64,000 nt of DNA from Streptococcus oralis (GCF_001075875.1 NZ_JUOS01000036.1:1-64000), one strand, 5' to 3'. Positions 50,289 to 58,200 are shown, counted from the first letter of the stretch. Made by a program: numbers and translations. Notes: a model not told the origin generated them from the letters alone.

Positions 50289-50679
50289 TTTCTACTCCTA
50301 ATACTAGCTCCACTGCTTGATTAAAACCATCACACCAGTTATACCATTTTGCTTCATACTCATCTTGGGGTAAGATATGATTTTTTAAATCAAGAACAGA
50401 GTATATCTTTCTTTTCTCACAAGCTTGCGCATAGAGATGATATAGTTCATCACCTCCATCTCTATCAAACTCAGCAGAAATTGTATCCTGGCCTACCAAC
50501 AAAGCCTGATAAGCCCTGTGATGGCCATCTGTAATCAAGAAGCAATTTCCAAATGCAAGAACGCTAATTGGATTGATATTGGGCTTTTCTTTCGACTGAT
50601 AAAGCATCTGGATATCTTGTAACTTCTTTTCTGATAAGTATAGTTGAGTCGGATAAAGATCTTTTATGTTGACTTCCAT
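50260..50679 (-). CDS. ParB/sulfiredoxin-fold protein
   Basis: A 139-residue protein. INPISVLAFGNCFLITDGHHRAYQAL carries the ParB/Srx-type box (DGHHRAxA-like, in residues about 37-62), typical of the ParB N-terminal fold used for CTP hydrolysis, nuclease or kinase-like activities. There is no DNA-binding helix-turn-helix of true ParB. The rest is acidic and aromatic. It overlaps the downstream GNAT gene by 29 nt. I cannot assign a substrate. Confidence 0.65.
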   Translation of the reverse strand: MEVNIKDLYPTQLYLSEKKLQDIQMLYQSKEKPNINPISVLAFGNCFLITDGHHRAYQALLVGQDTISAEFDRDGGDELYHLYAQACEKRKIYSVLDLKNHILPQDEYEAKWYNWCDGFNQAVELVLGVENDDKNHSDR

Positions 50680-50705
50680 TTTATCTCCTCAAGAAGGGGC
50701 AATTC

Positions 50706-51356
50706 CTACTTCTGCTTTCCTTTGAAGCGCCATTGAAAACGCAGTTTATCGTAGAAAGGAAACTCCATAAACAAAACTCCTAGGCCTACACAAAGGCTAG
50801 CAATCACATCTGATGGGTAGTGAACTCCCAGATAGACCCTGGATACCAATACACTAACGAGATATAGACTTAGCAAGATTTGCACGACTTTTCTCCAAGT
50901 TGTATTCTTAATCCGTTGGCTCAAAATCACAATCAAAGATCCTACCATGAGCGTCACAGCTAGAGAATGTCCACTAGGAAAAGAAAAACCTTTTTCCTCT
51001 ACTAGATGTACTATTTCTGGTCTAGGTCGTTGGTAGATATTTTTAAAAGTTACGATTAAGATTCCAGCTAAAGTCAAATTACCCAGCATGAGATAACTTT
51101 CCAGTTTCCATTGCTTACGGTAAAAAATAAAAGCTACAATGAGAACCCAAGTGATAATGACTGGGATATCAATTAAATGTGTGATTGTTCTGAAAAGAAA
51201 GGTCAAGGAAGCAGGTAAGTCACCTCGAATAGCAGTCTGGATTGGTTGATCAAAGCCAATCAGCATATTAGGGTAAAACTTGACAATATAACCTAAAATT
51301 ACAAAAAGCAAAAGGGCAAAAGAGCCCTTCATCAAATATGTTTGTTTATCTTTCAT
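50706..51356 (-). CDS. PAP2-family membrane phosphatase
   Basis: A 216-residue membrane protein with about six segments and the three acid-phosphatase motifs: KNIYQRPRP near residue 118, SFPSGHS near 145 and SRVYLGVHYPSDV near 182. Relatives dephosphorylate lipid pyrophosphates such as undecaprenyl pyrophosphate (BcrC, PgpB type), so it may back up UppP. It overlaps ribU by 11 nt and so lies in the FMN-riboswitch transcript, although it has no obvious link with riboflavin. Confidence 0.88.
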   Translation of the reverse strand: MKDKQTYLMKGSFALLLFVILGYIVKFYPNMLIGFDQPIQTAIRGDLPASLTFLFRTITHLIDIPVIITWVLIVAFIFYRKQWKLESYLMLGNLTLAGILIVTFKNIYQRPRPEIVHLVEEKGFSFPSGHSLAVTLMVGSLIVILSQRIKNTTWRKVVQILLSLYLVSVLVSRVYLGVHYPSDVIASLCVGLGVLFMEFPFYDKLRFQWRFKGKQK

Positions 51357-51909
51357 AGTATTTTAAAGTTGGTTTCAAAAGGACAAACAACAACCAGAAA
51401 GAGATGGCAAAGATAATACCTTCAATCAGATTAAAAGGAAAGACCATAGTCATCAGGTAGTTGCTCAATCCTAAAATTTTCTCAATATCAAAATTAGCAA
51501 ACTTAGCGTACAAAGGAACAGCATAGACGTAGTTCAGAACTAGCATAGCTAGAGTCAAACCAAGCGTACCAGCTAGTGAAGCTAGGACGAAACGCATGGT
51601 TGTTCGCTCTTTTTCCCAAATCAAACCAAAAGCAAGCACAAAGACTCCCAAGGCAACAATATTCATCGGTAAACCAATATAGGTACTAACCCCTTGATTG
51701 TTCAAAAGAATTTTCAACAAGGACCGAAGGAAAAGCACTCCAAAAGCTGCTGGTAAATCCAAGACTACCAAGCCCACAAGAACCGGTAAAATACTGAACT
51801 CAATCCTCAAAAAGGATACCGCTGGCAAAAGCGGAAAGTCAAAGTACATCAACACAAATGAAAGCGCTGATAGAATTGCAATGGTCGAAAGTCGACGTGT
51901 GTTTGTCAT
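51346..51909 (-). CDS. ribU: Riboflavin ECF transporter S component
   Basis: A 187-residue S component with six membrane segments. The start is at the ATG at 51909 (MTNTRRLSTIAILSALSFVL) with GGAGGAAC upstream, in place of an in-frame start inside the Shine-Dalgarno. It contains RibU-like FPLLPAVSFLRIEFSILPVL. It works with the shared EcfAA'T energising module encoded elsewhere. The FMN riboswitch upstream confirms that riboflavin is the substrate. Confidence 0.94.
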   Translation of the reverse strand: MTNTRRLSTIAILSALSFVLMYFDFPLLPAVSFLRIEFSILPVLVGLVVLDLPAAFGVLFLRSLLKILLNNQGVSTYIGLPMNIVALGVFVLAFGLIWEKERTTMRFVLASLAGTLGLTLAMLVLNYVYAVPLYAKFANFDIEKILGLSNYLMTMVFPFNLIEGIIFAISFWLLFVLLKPTLKYYER

Positions 51910-52067
51910 AACAGGTTCCTCCAATTTTCTATAAAATCAGAAGAAGTTGGAAAGGATTCCTCTATCTACCCTCTATTTTTATATTCCAAAAGTTTCCCCT
52001 CACTCTGTTTAAGCAAGCGGTTGCAATTTACCTATAAAAAATCAATTAGAATAGACAAAGCCATTCT

Positions 52068-52287
52068 TTCGTCTTCTCCCATCCAGACTATACTGTCGGT
52101 TGTGGAATCTCACCACATCAGCTTGCGCTCGCGGACTTATTTGGCTAAGATATTTTAGATTTATCTAGACGTCGCAGTCGAAGATAATACTTAAAGTATA
52201 TCGAGACAAGACAACGAAGAGAAAGCTAAAATAGCTAGTCAAATTCACCGCCGGTCGGGAATCTCACCCAGCCCTGAAGACCCCTTT
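52068..52287 (-). ncRNA. FMN riboswitch (RFN element)
   Basis: On the minus strand the RFN core is present: GGGGTCTTCAGGGCTGGGTG, GAGATTCCCGACCGGCGGT, GATGTGGTGAGATTCCACAACC and GACAGTATAGTCTGGATGGG, closing P1 with GAAGAC. The variable P3-type stem (52145-52235) is longer than the minimum. It should bind FMN and lower ribU expression. I see no strong terminator before ribU; a TTGGA/TCCAA pairing of the Shine-Dalgarno suggests control at translation. Confidence 0.95.
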
Positions 52288-52316
52288 ATGATAACAAAAA
52301 AAGCTTGCAAGCGCAA
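52288..52316 (-). promoter_or_regulatory. ribU promoter overlapping trmL terminator
   Basis: TTGCGC (complement of 52311-52316), 17-bp spacer, TATCAT (complement of 52288-52293). The -35 is part of the trmL terminator stem. Confidence 0.5.
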
Positions 52317-52320
52317 GCAT
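52293..52320 (-). terminator. trmL terminator
   Basis: GCTTGC-GCTT-GCAAGC followed by seven T on the minus strand, 14 nt past the trmL stop. Confidence 0.85.
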
Positions 52321-52333
52321 TTTATCTAAGTGT

Positions 52334-52837
52334 TTATTTCAATTTATCTGTTTCATAAGTGTGAACCAGTTCGAGGCCCACAAAGTTTTGTTGTCGGAGA
52401 GCCTCATAGACAATCATACATACTGTATTAGATACATTCAGGCTACGAACATGTTCATCATTCATCGGAATTCTGAGAGCCTTTTCTGGATGCTCTCGCA
52501 TAAATTCCTCAGGCAAGCCCTTATCTTCGCGCCCAAAGAGAAAATAATGATCTCCTTCTGTCGTGAAATCTGTATCTGAATAGACTTTTTCTGCAAACTT
52601 GGAAATCAGGTAGAGTTGACCATCCATTTTTTCTATAAAATCAGCCAAGCTATCATAAAAATGAATCTCAAGCTTGTCCCAATAATCTAGACCTGCCCGC
52701 TTCATCTTACTATCATCAATAGGAAAACCCATCGGTTTGATAATATGAAGGGGCGCATTCGTTGCTGCGCAAGTACGAGCAATATTACCCGTATTTTGTG
52801 GAATCTGGGGTTCAAATAATACAATATGATTTGCCAT
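52334..52837 (-). CDS. trmL: tRNA (cytidine/uridine-2'-O-)-methyltransferase TrmL
   Basis: A 167-residue SPOUT methyltransferase of the SpoU/TrmH group. The start is at the ATG at 52837 ([20 protein letters not shown]), the family N-terminus; an in-frame start 13 codons upstream lies in the leader. The trefoil-knot motifs are [12 protein letters not shown] near residue 95 and [20 protein letters not shown] near 120. TrmL methylates position 34 of two tRNA-Leu isoacceptors. Another tRNA or rRNA target cannot be excluded. A structured terminator-bearing leader precedes it. Confidence 0.9.
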   Translation of the reverse strand: MANHIVLFEPQIPQNTGNIARTCAATNAPLHIIKPMGFPIDDSKMKRAGLDYWDKLEIHFYDSLADFIEKMDGQLYLISKFAEKVYSDTDFTTEGDHYFLFGREDKGLPEEFMREHPEKALRIPMNDEHVRSLNVSNTVCMIVYEALRQQNFVGLELVHTYETDKLK

Positions 52838-52858
52838 GCCTTGTTTCCTCTCACTAGT

Positions 52859-52948
52859 GCAAAAAAATAGCCACACTGCCCGGAGTCAAGCTCAGCAAAC
52901 AGCGTGGTTAAGGCATCGTTAACTTACCTCACAACAGGTTTGAAGTAA
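52859..52948 (-). ncRNA. Structured leader with attenuator before trmL
   Basis: On the minus strand an 8-bp hairpin TTACTTCA/TGAGGTAA (52924-52948) is followed, after a linker, by a large hairpin with CCACGCTG and CAGTGTGG arms (52867-52908) and a run of seven T: an intrinsic terminator inside the 5' UTR. The arrangement resembles the Rfam 23S-methyl leader class found upstream of methyltransferase genes in Lactobacillales, but I identify it by layout only. Confidence 0.6.
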
Positions 52949-52968
52949 ATCAGCGAAACTACTGTTTT

Positions 52969-52996
52969 AGTATATCACTTTCAGCTTGAATGTCAA
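52969..52996 (-). promoter_or_regulatory. trmL promoter
   Basis: TTGACA (complement of 52991-52996), 16-bp spacer, TATACT (complement of 52969-52974). Confidence 0.8.
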
Positions 52997-53230
52997 TAGA
53001 AATGACTTGATTTTTTCAATTTTTTTACAAACATATTTACATTAGCTTAAAATGCTTATGTATTCATTAGAATTACACGAAAATAGCTGATTTATATCTT
53101 AAATTTTTAACAAGTAAGATTATCAGTGGGACAATTTTCTACCCTAATAATGAAAAGAGTCGGTTGCCGAGTGCATTTTATTCTAAAAAAGAGTATGATA
53201 GATACATATTGAAAAAGTAGGTTATTTAAT
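52997..53230. other. Intergenic region trmL-trkA
   Basis: About 230 AT-rich bases between divergent genes. The only signal seen is a possible trkA -10 TATGAT at about 53195-53200 and the trkA Shine-Dalgarno region; no gene or structured RNA is recognised. Confidence 0.4.
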
Positions 53231-54580
53231 ATGAAGATTATTCTTGTCGGAGGGGGGAAAGTTGGTTCTGCCCTTTGTCGTTCACTTGTCGCTGACAATC
53301 ATGATGTTGTCCTAATTGAACAGAACGAAACGGTTCTTAATTATATGACAAGCCGTTTTGATATTATTGGTATTGCTGGTAATGGGGCTGACTTTGCCAT
53401 GCTAGAAGCTGCCAATGTTCAAGACTGCGATATTTTCATCGCTATGACTCAGTATGATGAGGTCAATATGGTCTCTGCTGTCTTAGCTAAAAAGATGGGG
53501 GCTAAAGAAACCATCGTCCGTGTCCGTAATCCTGAGTATTCCAACCCTTACTTTAAAGAAAAAAATATTCTCGGATTTTCTCTTATTGTCAATCCAGAAC
53601 TCCTTGCAGCTCGTGCTATCGCTAATATCATCGATTTCCCAAATGCTCTTTCTGTTGAGCGTTTTGCAGGTGGTTTGGTTAGTTTGATGGAATTCAAGGT
53701 TCGAATTGATAGTAATATTTGTCAGATGTCTATTGCTGATTTCCGTAAAAAGTTTGGTAATGTTATCGTTTGTGCCATTGAGCGCGATCATAAGCTCATG
53801 ATTCCAAGTGGGGATATGGTCCTCCAAGATAAGGATCGGATCTTTGTTACAGGTAACCGTGTAGACATGATGCTTTTTCATAACTATGTCAAATCTCGTG
53901 TCGTTAAAAGTTTACTCATTATTGGAGCTGGAAAAATCGCTTACTACCTTGTTGGTATTTTGAAAGATAGCCGTATTGATACCAAGGTCATTGAGCTTAA
54001 TCCAGATCGTGCAGCATTTTTCAGTCAAAAATATCCAAAACTCTATATTGTGCAAGGTGATGGAACCGCAAAAGATATCCTCCTAGAAGAAAGCGCCCAA
54101 CACTACGATGCTGTCGCAACTCTCACTGGCGTTGACGAAGAAAACATTATTACATCTATGTTCTTAGATAGTGTTGGTGTTCAGAAAAACATCACCAAAG
54201 TCAATCGAACTAGCCTTTTAGAGATTATCCATGCACCTGAGTTTTCTAGTATTATCACACCAAAAACCATCGCTGTAGATGCTATCATGCACTTTATCCA
54301 CGGTCGTGCCAATGCCCAATATTCAGATCTTCAAGCGATGCACCACCTTGCAAATGGACATATTGAGACTCTTCAATTTCTCATCAAGGAAGCCAATAAA
54401 ATGACTGGCAAACCCTTGTCTCAACTTAAATTCAAAAAAGATTTGTTGATCGCTGCTATTATTCGTAATGGGAAAACCATCTTCCCAACTGGTGAAGATA
54501 GCCTTCAAGTCGGTGATAAGTTAGTTGTCATCACACTACTATCAAATATCACCAAGATTTATGATCTGTTAGAGAGGTAA
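53231..54580 (+). CDS. trkA: Trk potassium uptake regulator TrkA
   Basis: A 449-residue cytoplasmic protein with two tandem RCK units: N-terminal Rossmann motif VGGGKVGSALCRSL near residue 6 and a second IIGAGKIAYYLVGIL near 231, each followed by a TrkA_C domain. It gates the TrkH channel through nucleotide binding. It is the full two-unit form, unlike the short c-di-AMP-binding CabP of pneumococcus, so it matches the second Trk system. trkH follows after 3 nt. Confidence 0.94.
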   Translation: MKIILVGGGKVGSALCRSLVADNHDVVLIEQNETVLNYMTSRFDIIGIAGNGADFAMLEAANVQDCDIFIAMTQYDEVNMVSAVLAKKMGAKETIVRVRNPEYSNPYFKEKNILGFSLIVNPELLAARAIANIIDFPNALSVERFAGGLVSLMEFKVRIDSNICQMSIADFRKKFGNVIVCAIERDHKLMIPSGDMVLQDKDRIFVTGNRVDMMLFHNYVKSRVVKSLLIIGAGKIAYYLVGILKDSRIDTKVIELNPDRAAFFSQKYPKLYIVQGDGTAKDILLEESAQHYDAVATLTGVDEENIITSMFLDSVGVQKNITKVNRTSLLEIIHAPEFSSIITPKTIAVDAIMHFIHGRANAQYSDLQAMHHLANGHIETLQFLIKEANKMTGKPLSQLKFKKDLLIAAIIRNGKTIFPTGEDSLQVGDKLVVITLLSNITKIYDLLER

Positions 54581-54583
54581 GCT

Positions 54584-56023
54584 ATGAATAGAAGTATGGT
54601 ACGATTTCTTCTTGCAAAGCTACTCTTGATCGAGGCTGGTCTACTTTTAGTTCCAGTTAGCATTGCTCTTTATTATCGAGAATCGAGTCAAGTTTTTACA
54701 GCTCTTTTCTCTACCATCGGGATCCTTGTTGTTCTAGGTCTTCTCGGCATCATCAGCAAGCCTAAAAAACAGCGAATCTATGCAAAAGAAGGGGTCTTAA
54801 TTGTAGCCCTCTGTTGGATCCTCTGGTCATTCTTTGGTGCCCTTCCCTTTGTCTTTTCAGGGCAAATTCCCAATATGATAGACGCCTTCTTTGAGATTAG
54901 TTCTGGCTTCACAACAACGGGAGCAACCATTTTAAATGATGTTTCTGTCTTAAGTCGTTCTCTTCTATTTTGGAGGAGTTTTACCCACCTCATCGGAGGG
55001 ATGGGGGTACTGGTTTTTGCCCTAGCTATTATGGACAATGCTAAAAATAGTCACCTAGAAGTTATGAAGGCTGAGGTCCCAGGACCAGTATTTGGCAAGG
55101 TTGTATCTAAGCTAAAAAATACAGCCCAAATCCTTTACATCCTCTACCTGGCTATGTTTGCCCTCTTTGTGGTTATTTATTACCTTGCTGGTATGACACT
55201 CTACGATAGTTTTGTTATCGCTATGGGCACTGCTGGTACTGGTGGCTTTACTGTTTATAATGACGGAATTGCCCACTATCACAGTTCTCTCATTACCTAT
55301 CTGACAAGTGTCGGGGTTTTGATGTTTGGTGTCAATTTCAATCTCTACTACTACCTCATGCTCCGTCGTATCAAAGAATTCTTTTTTGATGAAGAACTCC
55401 GAGCATATCTCTTGATTGTAGCCATATCTACTGGTCTAATCACACTCAACACGCTTCACCTCTATAGCGGAGTTTCTCAAAGTTTTGAGATGGCCTTCTT
55501 TCAAGTATCTAACATCATTACCACTACCGGTTTTGGATATGGAGATATCACGAACTGGCCTTTGTTCTCTCAATACATCTTGCTAATGCTGATGGCAATC
55601 GGTGGTTCTGCTGGTTCTACCGCTGGTGGTCTCAAGGTCATCCGTGGAGTCATCCTATCTAAAATTGCTAAAAATCAAGTCTTGTCCACCATATCACCTC
55701 ACCGTGTGTTAACCCTTCAGGTTAATCAAACGGTTATTGATAAGGATACCCAGCACAAGATCCTGAAGTATTTTGTGGTTTATATCATGATTCTACTCAG
55801 TTTGATTTTCATCGTTAGTTTAGATACCAATAATTTAATGGTTGTCACGAGTGCTGTTTTCAGTTGTTTTAACAATATCGGTCCTATTTTAGGAACAACT
55901 GCAAGTTTCTCAATTTTTAGTCCATTTTCAAAATTTCTACTATCTTTTGCAATGATTGCAGGACGTCTTGAAATCTATCCAATCATACTGCTCTTTATGA
56001 AGCGCACTTGGTCTAAACGTTAG
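54584..56023 (+). CDS. trkH: Trk potassium transporter membrane subunit TrkH
   Basis: A 479-residue TrkH/KtrB-type channel. Four pore-loop filters are visible: SSGFTTTGAT near residue 105, MGTAGTGGFTVYN near 212, SNIITTTGFGYGD near 310 and FSCFNNIGP near 425, the glycines of which line the K+ filter. About ten membrane helices. Co-transcribed with trkA. A terminator follows. Confidence 0.95.
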   Translation: MNRSMVRFLLAKLLLIEAGLLLVPVSIALYYRESSQVFTALFSTIGILVVLGLLGIISKPKKQRIYAKEGVLIVALCWILWSFFGALPFVFSGQIPNMIDAFFEISSGFTTTGATILNDVSVLSRSLLFWRSFTHLIGGMGVLVFALAIMDNAKNSHLEVMKAEVPGPVFGKVVSKLKNTAQILYILYLAMFALFVVIYYLAGMTLYDSFVIAMGTAGTGGFTVYNDGIAHYHSSLITYLTSVGVLMFGVNFNLYYYLMLRRIKEFFFDEELRAYLLIVAISTGLITLNTLHLYSGVSQSFEMAFFQVSNIITTTGFGYGDITNWPLFSQYILLMLMAIGGSAGSTAGGLKVIRGVILSKIAKNQVLSTISPHRVLTLQVNQTVIDKDTQHKILKYFVVYIMILLSLIFIVSLDTNNLMVVTSAVFSCFNNIGPILGTTASFSIFSPFSKFLLSFAMIAGRLEIYPIILLFMKRTWSKR

Positions 56024-56045
56024 AACAATCAACTGTACACCCTAT

Positions 56046-56083
56046 CTCCCCTCTTCAAGGAACCCTTGAAGGGGGATTTTTTA
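56046..56083 (+). terminator. trkA-trkH terminator
   Basis: TCCCCTCTTCAAGG and CCTTGAAGGGGGA pair around AAC and are followed by six T. Confidence 0.9.
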
Positions 56084-56186
56084 GTTTCAAAAGACAAGAC
56101 AGCTCTAAAAATCGACAATTGGGAATTTAAGGATTTTTCTCTCCTATCTTTTAGCTATAATAAGAAAAAAATATAGGGGATACTTT

Positions 56187-56819
56187 ATGGAAAAAGTCAT
56201 AAAATCAATTCGACTACTCTTGCTCTTTGCCTTAATCCAACTGGCATTTTGTAGTTGTATCTTTTGGTCTGGAACCTCTCTGGCCCTCAAACAATCCTGT
56301 TTTTATTTTCTACTGGCTTTATTGGGCTTATCTGGGTCTTGTGCCTTTATGCATTATTTATCTAATCACAACCTGAAAAGAAATAGACTGATTGATAGGA
56401 GTCGCTTTATCTTTTTATTTTATAGTATGATGATTGTGGTCAACCTCTGCGGGGTTGGACTGGTTCTATCAGATACTATCGTTACTGTCAACTTACTTCA
56501 AAAAGAAGCTGTAGAACTCATCCTCCCCTCCTTCTTTTTTCTCTTTGGAGTTGATCTTATTACCTTTCTCCCCTTGAAAAAATGGAAAAGGTTGCAAAAA
56601 AATTCCAGTAGCAAGGAAGTGAGATTTTCCATCATTATCATTTCCATTTTAATCTTCCTACGTAATCCAATCACCATTTTATCCATCGCTTTTTATATTG
56701 GCCTTGGCGCTTTATTTCTCAGTTTTTTATTCCCAAAAAACTTAAGACAAGAGGTGTCATTCTACAGTCATTTGATTCGGGATATTCTATTTGTCGTTTG
56801 TACCTTCCTCTTATGGTAA
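56187..56819 (+). CDS. Unknown polytopic membrane protein
   Basis: A 210-residue, strongly hydrophobic protein with about six predicted membrane segments (near 8-30, 36-56, 72-95, 108-125, 145-165, 168-182 and a last at 195-210). Basic residues in loops (NLKRNRLIDRSR, LKKWKRLQK) fit the inside-positive rule. Good Shine-Dalgarno GGGGA. I do not recognise a family. It lies between trkH and the CPBP gene with separate short leaders; it may be co-expressed with the latter, since no terminator separates them. Confidence 0.7.
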   Translation: MEKVIKSIRLLLLFALIQLAFCSCIFWSGTSLALKQSCFYFLLALLGLSGSCAFMHYLSNHNLKRNRLIDRSRFIFLFYSMMIVVNLCGVGLVLSDTIVTVNLLQKEAVELILPSFFFLFGVDLITFLPLKKWKRLQKNSSSKEVRFSIIIISILIFLRNPITILSIAFYIGLGALFLSFLFPKNLRQEVSFYSHLIRDILFVVCTFLLW

Positions 56820-56878
56820 CAAATAGAATCCTTGCAATAATTATGTTATAATTAAAAAAAATTTTAGGAGATACATCA

Positions 56879-57571
56879 ATGAACTTTTTTAAAGATTTTC
56901 GTAAACGACTCGCTTGGTTTGGGATTTTGTTAGTAGCTATCTTTCTATCTCAGACTCCTATGCTAACTCTAGCTATATTAACTAAAATTCAGTTTAATCC
57001 AATCTGGTCAACAATTCTTGTCTCCCTTATTTCGATTCTTGTACTTGTTATCTTTTTATACGGAGCCCATAAGAGCAAGTTGCTGGATTTAAAATCTAAA
57101 CTTCTCACCATTAACGATCTTCCTCGCATTGTCTTTAGCTATCTAGCTATTTATGTTGGAAATCTTGTAGGTGGAATCTGGTTACAACTCATGAAGCAAA
57201 CAACAACTTCTAATCAACAAGTAATTAACAACCTTATTTCTGAAAGCTCTCTGATTAGCAGTTTCTTCCTCATCGTTTTAATCGCACCTATTTGTGAAGA
57301 AATCATTTGTCGCGGGATTATTCCTACCAAACTCTTCCAAGGCTACGAAAAGTTTGGCTATGTCATTGGTTGGCTAATCTTCCTCCTTGCACATATGCCT
57401 TCTAATCTCCCTTCCTTCTTGATTTATGGTTGGATGTCAGCCGTCCTCACTTGGACTGCTTATCGTACCAGACGTTTGGAAATGTCTATCTCGGTCCATA
57501 TGCTACTTAATAGTATCAGCTTCATCTTACTGGCACTCTTCACAATTTTTATGAAAAATTTCGGTATCTAA
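56879..57571 (+). CDS. CPBP-family intramembrane metalloprotease
   Basis: A 230-residue membrane protein of the CPBP (CaaX protease / bacteriocin-processing, Abi) family. Motif 1 APICEEIICRGII (EExxxR) is near residue 138; motif 2 LIFLLAHM near 170; motif 3 SVHMLLNS near 213. About six membrane segments. Streptococcal members have been linked to bacteriocin self-immunity or processing, but no bacteriocin gene is visible nearby, so its job here is open. Confidence 0.85.
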   Translation: MNFFKDFRKRLAWFGILLVAIFLSQTPMLTLAILTKIQFNPIWSTILVSLISILVLVIFLYGAHKSKLLDLKSKLLTINDLPRIVFSYLAIYVGNLVGGIWLQLMKQTTTSNQQVINNLISESSLISSFFLIVLIAPICEEIICRGIIPTKLFQGYEKFGYVIGWLIFLLAHMPSNLPSFLIYGWMSAVLTWTAYRTRRLEMSISVHMLLNSISFILLALFTIFMKNFGI

Positions 57572-57585
57572 TACCCAACTATCCA

Positions 57586-57631
57586 TTCCTTTAGGCTAGA
57601 TCAATCGTCCTGCTCTAAGGGATTTTTTTGT
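57586..57631 (+). terminator. CPBP gene terminator
   Basis: TCCTTTAG and CTAAGGGA pair (one G-U) around an 18-nt loop and are followed by seven T. Confidence 0.7.
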
Positions 57632-57736
57632 TTCAAACAGCACTTTATCTCGGAAAAATTCATTTTTTCTACCATCTTAAAAAAATTTTAAAAATATTTT
57701 TATGCATAAATTTTATAGAATTTAAAAATGGATATC

Positions 57737-57820
57737 TATACTGAAGTTATTTACCGATTAGCGACCTAAAAGATCTCCTAAACTCCGTCCCTCACCAGGG
57801 CGGAGTTTAGGAATTTTGTT
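57737..57820 (+). ncRNA. Possible small RNA ending in a strong hairpin
   Basis: TATACT at 57737-57742 could be a -10. Thirty-odd bases later TCCTAAACTCCG and CGGAGTTTAGGA form a perfect 12-bp arm pair extended by CCCT/AGGG (57777-57812), followed by ATTTTGTT. This could be a small RNA of about 70 nt with an intrinsic terminator, or just a second transcription stop for the CPBP gene. No clear -35 is present. Confidence 0.35.
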
Positions 57821-57837
57821 AAAACCAGCCTACAAGA

Positions 57838-57868
57838 AAAGCCAAGAAGATATTATTATTGGCCTTTT
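57838..57868 (-). terminator. Possible prfC terminator
   Basis: On the minus strand GCCAA and TTGGC pair across an A/T-rich loop and are followed by TTTTCTT. If used, the prfC mRNA would carry a 3' UTR of about 330 nt containing the hairpin repeats. Confidence 0.4.
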
Positions 57869-57910
57869 TCAATAGATTTAAGGTTCCAAAGCAAGTACTT
57901 TTTTACTACA

Positions 57911-58157
57911 ACACGGAGTTTTACAAATCGATTTTATTTGCCAAACGCAGTTAGTAAGACAGGTAGCTAGACCACTTCCTTTCTGTTACGACGGAAAAGC
58001 CCACGAATCGATACCATTCGTGGACTTTGCCTAGTGAAGCGTTTAGGTAAACCGCCACGGTTACCGTTTATTAGATTACGACGTAAAGTTTTACAAATCG
58101 ATTCCATTTGTAAAACTAAGTTAGTGAGGCAGTTAGGCAAGTCTTATAGGATTTGCC
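57911..58157. repeat. Array of three compound hairpin repeats
   Basis: Three units begin near 57911, 57988 and 58078. Each has ACGACG-like start, a long stem, a 7-nt loop CGATNYY, then a tail like AGTTAGTGAGGCAGTTAGG and a second small hairpin. Stems: TTTTACAAAT/ATTTGccAAA (decayed), CCACGAAT/ATTCGTGG (58001-58023), and AGTTTTACAAAT/ATTTGTAAAACT (58087-58117, perfect 12 bp). The second hairpin is GGTAAACC/GGTTACC (58046-58065) and GGCAAGTC/GGATTTGCC (58136-58157). Stems differ in sequence but keep pairing. Confidence 0.75.
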
Positions 58158-58159
58158 GT

Positions 58160-58193
58160 AGTCTACTTAGATTGCTTTGCAATCAAGTAGACT
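58160..58193. repeat. Long hairpin next to prfC stop
   Basis: AGTCTACTT-a-GATTGC and GCAATC-AAGTAGACT form a 15-bp stem with one bulged A and a TTT loop, 8 bp from the prfC stop codon. No T run follows on either strand. It may be a fourth, diverged unit of the adjacent repeat array. Confidence 0.7.
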
Positions 58194-58200
58194 TACTGAA

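Noticed and set aside
57911-58193. Tandem hairpin units considered as a CRISPR array.
   Set aside because: The stems vary while loop and tail are conserved, spacing is irregular (about 77 and 90 bp), and no cas genes are present; this is the opposite of CRISPR repeat behaviour.
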